From contig NW_004955502.1 in assembly GCF_000276665.1 (NCBI RefSeq), positions 5,461,023-5,525,022 of the forward strand: a DNA stretch of 64,000 bases, in the 5' to 3' direction. The notes under the pieces were generated by a model, which saw only the letters and a list, made by a program, of their open reading frames with translations, did no database searches and had not been told where the DNA came from. The stretch's first letter is position 1; each line of letters begins with the position of its first letter. This DNA comes from Chinchilla lanigera. Taxonomy: Eukaryota > Chordata > Mammalia > Rodentia > Chinchillidae. Below are positions 57,626 through 64,000 of the stretch, in pieces. Made by a program: the position numbers and the translations under genes.

Positions 57626-57639
57626 GACCTACACAAGCA

Positions 57640-58000
57640 CTTCTGAAGCCAAGCAAGCCACCAATGCCTAGGACACAGGTATGTAAGAATAGACATTGGC
57701 TGGTGCACACATCTGAGCCTGTAGTCATATCCTGATGGATCTACCCTCTCTTCTTTCACTCTCATGAAAGGAAGTATATAATTTTAGCTTACCCCCCCCT
57801 TTCCCATTCATTTCCTTTTATATATTAGAGATAACTAAATTTAGCAAATTTGGTTCACAGCTTACAAAACATCAAAAAGTTCTAATTAGAAGAAAAATAA
57901 GCACACTACGATGATTTTGATTTGATTTTAGTATAGGGTGAGAAATATGGGTTTAGGTTCATTCTTTAGCATGCAGATAAACAGCTTTGCCAGACCCATA
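57640..58000. other. No recognised feature
   Basis: Unique AT-rich sequence. Confidence 0.35.
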
Positions 58001-58845
58001 TGTTAAGAGGCTATCTTTTCTCTGGCTTACATTTTTTGACCCTTTTGTCAAGAATCAAATGGCTGAAGATACATAAGTTGGTTCTATATCTTATTTCACT
58101 GGCCAACTTTTCTATTTTTATGTCAGTATTCTGCTGGTCTTATCATTGTGATGTGACAACACATAACTTGCTATGTATAATCTTGCTTTGCCCTCTTTGC
58201 TCAGGATTGCTTTAGCTATTCTGGATATCTTCCACTTCACTCTAAATTTAACAATTTTTTTCTCGTTCTGTGAAGAATGCCATTGGAATTTTAACTGGCA
58301 TTGCATCAAATGTATAAGTCATTTTGGTAAGGTAGTCATTTTGACAAATTTTGCTCTGCCTGTCCAGGAACATGAAAAGTCATTTTAAGTCTTCTTTGGT
58401 CTCTTAATTTGGAGTACCATAGTTTTTGTTATATACCTGACTCAGTTACTTCCTAGAGATTTAATTTGAATTTAATTTTTCAAAAACTAACATGAATGGG
58501 ATTGCTTTCCTGAATTCTTTTTCAGTTGTACAGGAATGCTATTGATTTTCTCTATGTTAATTTTGTATCCTGTGACTTTGCTGAATTTGTTGGTTCTAAG
58601 TGTCTTTGGTGGAATTTTTTCCATCTTCTACGTAAATGATCATGTCATCTGTGTATGGATAGGCTGACTTTTTCCTTTCCTATTCATGAGCTTTTTGTTT
58701 GTTTCTCTTGCCTACTTTCTGTAACTAAAGTTTCAAGTAGTATATTGAACAAGTGCAGTGAGAGTGGAAACCCTTGTCTTATTCTTGATTTAGAGGGGAT
58801 GTTTTCAGGTTTTACTCATTTAGTATAATGTTGGCATTGGAACAA
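58001..58845 (-). mobile_element. LINE-1 5' segment, inverted (twin-priming type)
   Basis: Antisense L1 ORF2 from the RT motif side (near 58780, 'agggtttccactctc...' in antisense corresponds to RQGFPLS) leftwards to the C-terminal 'IFDQKG...'-like passage near 58010. Many stops. It abuts a plus-strand L1 3' segment at about 58845 that continues the same ORF2. Confidence 0.75.
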
Positions 58846-59745
58846 GAACTAGATATAAAAACAGAAACACTGAATACACTGGAAGACAGACTAAAAAACT
58901 TGAAACTATAAGCATAGGGAAACATCTTCTAAAAAGAACCTCAATTGTTCAAGAATACCAAGAATCAGCAAGTGAGATTATATAAAATATACATCCTCTG
59001 CACAGCAAAGAAAACAACAGGTTAAAGAGACAACCTACAAAATGGGAACAAACTTTTGCCTGGACAGAGGATTAATATCTAAAAATATAAGGAACTAAAA
59101 GTAATTCAGACACCTCCCCAAAAGACCCAATCAAAAAATGGGCAATTGAAATGAATAGGTACTTCTCAAAAGAAGAGTGAATGACCAGAAAGTACATGAA
59201 AAACAACTCAACATATTTGACCACGAGATTCAAAATCTTTGACACATTTTCAGTGTGAAAATAACTCTCAAACTTTGTCTTACTCCAGAAATAATGGCTA
59301 TTGACAAGAACAAAAAAAGAAAGACATAGGTGAGATTATAAGGAAAAAAGGACAATTCCACACCACAGAAATCAGTATAAAGATTCCTCAAAAAAACGAA
59401 TTCTATTTAATTTACCTATTCCCATTCTGGATATTTTCCTAAAAGAGTTCAGTCATCTCATTACAGTAATTATAGCAGTACAACTAACAACACCTAAATT
59501 ATGGAAATAACCTATAGATCTACTAACAGATGAATGGATTAAAAATGTATAAAGAAAACCTTTATGGTATGTTTAGTTATAAGAAAGATAAATTTGAATC
59601 ATTTTTGGGAAAATGGATGGTGCTTAAGAGCATAATGCTAAGTGAAATAAATCAAACATGGATAGTTAAATATCACATGGTTTCTCTTATGTAAGAACTC
59701 AAAATACAAAATAATTAAATAAAAGAGAAATAAAAGAGAAATGTC
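58846..59745 (+). mobile_element. LINE-1 3' segment
   Basis: Sense ORF2 C-terminal and 3' landmarks: 'aagcatagggaaacatcttc', 'cacagcaaagaaaacaacag', 'caatcaaaaaatgggcaatt', 'ttctcaaaagaagagtgaat' and 'gaaatcagtataaagattcc', ending in A-rich sequence. Joined to an inverted 5' segment. Confidence 0.8.
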
Positions 59746-59748
59746 AGG

Positions 59749-60112
59749 TGTGATGGCTGATACACTGTGTCAACTTGAAAACTGAACAGCTCATAAGCTT
59801 AACTAAGTGACTCAGCAGGGGCCATCCTCAGCTTGTGGAAGAGGATGGCACGGAGATGGTGAGGCAGTAGCCTGCATGCAATGTAAGGGAGGGAAAGAAG
59901 CTTGCTCTTTCTGCTCCTCCCCTTTTTGTTCTTATTGCTTTTGCTGTTTTCTGAAGCCATGAACTGTTGCCCTCTGCTATGTGCCACTCTGCCTTGGAAC
60001 CAGCTGATTATGGACTGAAGCCTCCACAAATTGTGAGCTAAATAAATCTTTCCTTCCTTAATTCTGGGAGTCAGGTATTGTGTCTCAGCAACGAGAGAAA
60101 AATAACAATACA
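59749..60112 (+). mobile_element. MaLR-type LTR variant
   Basis: Starts TGTGATGGCTGATACACTG. The 3' half is close to the other MaLR LTRs here ('tatggactgaagcctccaca', 'gagctaaataaatctttcct', '...aataacaataca'), while the 5' half differs. No clear TSD. Confidence 0.75.
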
Positions 60113-60119
60113 ATCATGA

Positions 60120-60930
60120 AGTATAGCAAAACTAAAATACTGTGAACAATACAGTTAGCTAAATGTTTGTATTTGAATTTGGTACATATTTTGGAATATG
60201 CGTATGCCCCAAAACATAAAAATTTAAGTTACACTAAAATAACCACATTGTTTAAAGTATTGGAATTAATATAAACAAGTCTTCATCAATTAAAACTATA
60301 TGTTGGGACCCCAGTCTTCATTTTTTCCCATTTTACCAACAGAAGTCTAATTTTATCCATGAAATTGTACTTCTCTTTAAATAAAATGCTAATTCATACT
60401 ATTCTCAACTGTCAGGAAGCCTAGACATGGACAACTTCCTTTGCATATGATAGGAAAGGAAATTTAATTATTTATATCTGAATATCACATATACTCGACT
60501 ATATATTCTCTTTTATTAACACTGCAAAATATTTTGATTTCCTACCAAAAAGCCACTGTGTCAACTAAATAGAGAATATGAGCAAGCGGAAGAAAAATAT
60601 CACTCATTACCATTTTGGCCCCACCATCTGTGTTAAGCCAAATACTTAATTCAGACACGATGAGCCAAGGAGTGTAGAAAGACAGAAATAATCACAAGAA
60701 TAAAAACAAGACATAGAAGTCCACTTCAATACATAAGTAATAATATCAGATTAGAAATTTATATGTTAAAGTAGAAACTTTCCAAATAATGATAATCCAA
60801 TATGAAAAATTTCATTACACTACTCATAGATTATTCTTAATAGGTTCATAAGGTAGACTTCTAGTAATGAATTAACATAATTTACCATATTTATATGTGT
60901 GTATACATTTTCATAGTATAAATTTATATG
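60120..60930. other. AT-rich sequence, no gene
   Basis: Nothing recognised. Confidence 0.4.
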
Positions 60931-60935
60931 TGTAT

Positions 60936-61385
60936 TGTGATGGATTAACTAATGGTCAGCCTGGAATGCCCAGCTGAACTGAATCAGCGTGGTGCTGGGT
61001 GTGGAGAGCGCACCAAAGGATTGTTGCCAACAGCATAAAAAGAGAACTGAAGGGGAAGATGGTGTGCTATTGATTCTCCTGGAGAAGCTTGTCATGATGG
61101 TTTTCTTGGGATGACCACAGCTGTTCTCATCCTTGGAGGAGCTTGAATCTTTGCTGTCACTGGGGATGGTTGAGGTTCTCTTCAGGGAAGCTCTGTTCCT
61201 TACTGTGAGTGGTGCTTCCTGGCTCCAGTGCAGATTTCTCAGCCTGCTGGCACATATCCTTCACTCCGCTGGTGCGGATTTTCAAGCTTCTACTACTGAC
61301 CTTTAGGCCTTCCCGGGGCAGAACCTTGATACAGACTTGCATGAGACATTGTCCTGGGTTCTAGGCCTCCAGTTAGACTCAAGAA
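60936..61385 (+). mobile_element. Second copy of the 12328-type LTR-like repeat (3' truncated)
   Basis: Starts TGTGATGGATTAACTAATG and tracks the 12328-12988 copy through 'cagcgtggtgctgggtgtgg', 'cataaaaagagaactg', 'gcttcctggctccagtg', 'ctgacctttaggccttccc' and 'gcatgagacattg'. It stops within the first internal repeat unit. Confidence 0.6.
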
Positions 61386-61505
61386 AGCCATAAATAATAA
61401 TAGTGGCACATAATTTTTTACCTGGAATATTTTAGTATTTCTTCAGAAAAAGAACCAGGAGATAAAATCTCTGCCAACATATATCTGAATGAGAAGAAGT
61501 TTTTA

Positions 61506-61847
61506 TCTGGAATTTCTCCAAAGGCCCATGTGTTAAAGCTTTGGTCTTCAGCGTGGCACTATTGGAAAGGAGTGAAAACCTCTAAAATATGATCCCTCTT
61601 CAGCGTTCTCAGATCTTGGATGTGCCTCTCGGGGTGCTGGGGACTTTGCCCCTTTCCAGCTCTTTCTCTTTACTTCCCAGTTGCCATGAGGTGAAGATCT
61701 GCTTCCATTAGGTGCTCACACCATGATATTCTCCCTTGCCAAAGACCAGGGACTGAAACCCCTGAAACTGTTACCAAATATCCCTTTGTCTTTTTTAGTT
61801 TATTATATCAACTATTTTGTTACAGTAACTGAAAGCTGACTAAAACA
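61506..61847 (+). mobile_element. MaLR-type LTR
   Basis: 'ctccaaaggcccatgtgtta', 'agttgccatgaggtgaagat', 'gggactgaaacccctgaaac' and a terminus 'gaaagctgactaaaaca' are standard passages of an ERVL-MaLR LTR family, diverged. No internal region. Confidence 0.7.
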
Positions 61848-61859
61848 GAGGAAAAAGCA

Positions 61860-62830
61860 AAACAAAAATGATGATCCATTCTTCATTAAAGCAAGAATTT
61901 GGGACATGAGTTACTAATAAAATATAGGAAGTGGTTTTTATGACTTGCCTGTCTCGGATGAATAGTCACTTAATGCAAAGTTTGTAGAAACATGCTACAT
62001 GTTTTGTAATGTCTCTTCCTGCAAGCATCAGAGTAGGGCAATCTGAAGTTTAGGGGAGAAACAGGTACAATCTAAAGTTCAAGGGAGGAAAAGGCACAAT
62101 GAGATGATACCTTTACTTGTGTCAACATATGCCAGTTTCTGCAGTTGCACACATTCTTGCCAATGAATGGTACTATTGTGTATAATTTGCTTATTTTGTT
62201 TCCTGTGGAAATTCATATTAACCAATAATCATGAAAAAATATTTTATGTTATAAATTTGTTTTGTTGGGTTCTATTTGTGAAAATGGTTGCAGTTGTACA
62301 TTGTGATGTTTTGCTATAGTGTCTGTAACTTCACAATGCCGTTTTCTGCCTGCATGTACAATCTTTGTGCTTTTGTATAACTCACTCATCTCATTTTCTA
62401 CTCATTCTTCCATGAAAATCTGCTTTACCAGGACAATAACATGTGATTATTTCTTACATTGGTAATAATACATCAAGGTAAATAACAGACTGTATACTGC
62501 CTGCCTGACCTTTTATGATTTTTCTAGATTTTTGATTATGGTTGTTATACAGATTATTTAAATCAGAGATGGAAACAGGACAAAGTAAAAAGTAATTTTT
62601 CCTGTTCCACTTCAAAGTGCTTTAATTAAATAAACTACTGAGACTCCTTCTGTGTTTTTCAATATTTTCACTGTCAAAGAAAATGACACCTTGGTACTCT
62701 TAAATGCTAAAGAAAATGTCAAAGAAAATCTTCACTGTCTTTCTGCATTCAGGAAATGAAAGAAACTGGGCAGGAAAAAAATTAAAGCAAAACAAACATT
62801 CAATTTCTTCTCCTCCATGTTAAACACAAA
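61860..62830. other. AT-rich sequence, no gene
   Basis: No repeat named with confidence, although the 62120-62230 stretch has a weak antisense-L1 look. Confidence 0.35.
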
Positions 62831-62837
62831 CTTTTGT

Positions 62838-62919
62838 TTTTTTGGTACTGGGAATAGAACTCAGGACCTTGCACTTTCCAGGCAGGCACCTGTACCACTG
62901 AGCTATACTCCCGGCCCCC
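62838..62919 (-). mobile_element. Older ID SINE, minus strand
   Basis: 'ggtactgggaatagaactca', 'ggaccttgcactttccaggc' and 'ccactgagctatactcccgg' are an ID in antisense with several substitutions. The TSD is AAACTTTTGTTT against AAATTTTGTTT. Confidence 0.85.
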
Positions 62920-62929
62920 AAATTTTGTT

Positions 62930-63895
62930 TCTTGTGAGTTTATGTTCACAATACATAGTTACTCATATCATTTATCAGCCACTTAAGACACTTTGAAGAA
63001 AGAAAATGAATGCTTCAGTAATTATCCTAGGAATGCAGTAATTAATTAGGACTATCCCAGGGAAACCAGGAAATATTTACATTCATACTATAAGGTATTT
63101 CCTTTCAAAACCTTAAATTACTTATTTATGAAATACTGAAAATACAATGAAAACAGTCCCGGAAAAATTACAGCTTTCTTTTTCTCCCTCTGTTATTTTC
63201 TTGTTCTTAAGTATATCTCATGTTTTTAAATGCATAAATGACATACAATTACAAATAAAATGATATTTAGAAATACTGACAGTAAAATGTATTTATTAAT
63301 CTAAAACTTGCAACATCTCACAGGTGGTCTAATTACTAGTATAACTTTAAAATCACTGTAAGTACAAATAATCTTTTAGGCTCTGTGTTGTTAAAAAATT
63401 ATAATTTCTATTGATGACCAAAATCAAAAACACTGCTAAATATTGAAATATCTTACCTAATCAAAAAGAAATTAACATAAATTTTATTTAGAGAATAGTG
63501 AAATTAAAGATTTTTTTCCTTTTCAAATTTCAGAAACTCCTACCTGACTGAACTCAAGTTAAGGACACTCTTCTTAGAAAAACTGTAAGAATGCCAGAAC
63601 AGTAAAAGAAATAATCAGGTTGACAAGTTCCTAAGAATTTCAGAGACTTTAGAAATTAACCTTTCTACAATTTGTGTCTTTGCTTTTCAGAATCACAGAA
63701 AAATTAGCAAAAATATTATTTTATGCAGATTTTCTATAATACTTGTCTAAGACATTGGATGCATAGCCATGAAAACATTATATAATTCTGATTAATTATA
63801 AAAGTTGCCCAAATTACTCAATAATGGCCTATCATATTGTTGGAAATCTTCATTTTCTGCTCTGTGATCAAATCAATGCTACTTTTGTTTATTGT
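62930..63895. other. AT-rich sequence, no gene
   Basis: Nothing recognised. Confidence 0.4.
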
Positions 63896-63899
63896 TTCC

Positions 63900-64000
63900 T
63901 TTTCTTTCTTTTTTTTTTTTATTTTAAGGATAAAAGGAGGGAAACATTAACAGACATACAACATTTTACAACATATCACAAGCACAATACAGACAATACA
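63900..64000 (-). mobile_element. Possible L1 3' end cut by the window edge
   Basis: A T run (63909-63920) followed by A/C-rich sequence ('aacattaacagacatacaac') resembles the start of the L1 3'UTR-like block at 8427. Too short to be sure. Confidence 0.35.

Noticed and set aside
1..64000. CRISPR array, bacterial operon or phage content
   Set aside because: No regularly spaced repeats, no ribosome-binding-site-led ORF chains, and the content is clearly mammalian repeats.

Overview
This window looks like a gene-poor, AT-rich stretch of rodent nuclear genome. I see no host protein-coding gene, no rRNA, no functional tRNA and no CRISPR array. The rodent call rests on two SINE classes occurring together: tRNA-derived ID elements, some with fresh poly-A tails and clean target-site duplications (TSDs), and 7SL-derived B1 elements with the internal duplication typical of rodents. 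Mammalian ERVL-MaLR LTRs and a LINE-1 with mammalian ORF1/ORF2 architecture support this. The ID consensus ends in GGTACCGG and does not look murid. A beaver/kangaroo-rat-type (castorimorph) or other non-murid rodent is a guess only.

Layout. 1-8 kb: unique sequence with an MIR, an MLT1-type LTR, an L1 3' end carrying a nested B1, a young ID and a MaLR LTR split by a B1. 8-18 kb: L1 3'UTR and inverted L1 pieces, ID copies, a 661-bp LTR-like element with ~42-bp internal repeats, and ancient L1M fragments. 18-25 kb: mostly unannotated, with a CpG-rich patch near 22.4-22.7 kb. 25.4-30.05 kb: the main feature, a minus-strand LINE-1 with a repeat-bearing 5'UTR, a frameshifted ORF1 and an ORF2 that stops within the reverse transcriptase region. 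Its ORF2 is interrupted by a 327-bp insertion. That insertion is a mosaic of one direct copy and one inverted copy of sequences lying 1.2-2.8 kb away. 30.7-34 kb: a mariner transposase remnant, an ID, an inverted MaLR LTR, a compact hairpin/direct-repeat cluster and a hAT-like relic. 34-46 kb: mostly unique, with two IDs, an ERV-like patch and old L1. 46-62 kb: a cluster of same-strand LTRs including a two-LTR MaLR provirus, more IDs, a B1 whose A-tail has become a long GAA/TTC tract, and an L1 with a 5' inversion of the twin-priming type. 62-64 kb: old repeats, with what may be another minus-strand L1 tail at the right edge.

Nothing here acts as a gene pathway. The biology is transposition history: nested insertions, TSDs, template-switch rearrangement and A-tail microsatellite growth. 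Most open reading frames are chance ORFs or translations of repeats. The observation most worth following is the templated insertion in the L1 at 26890-27216.
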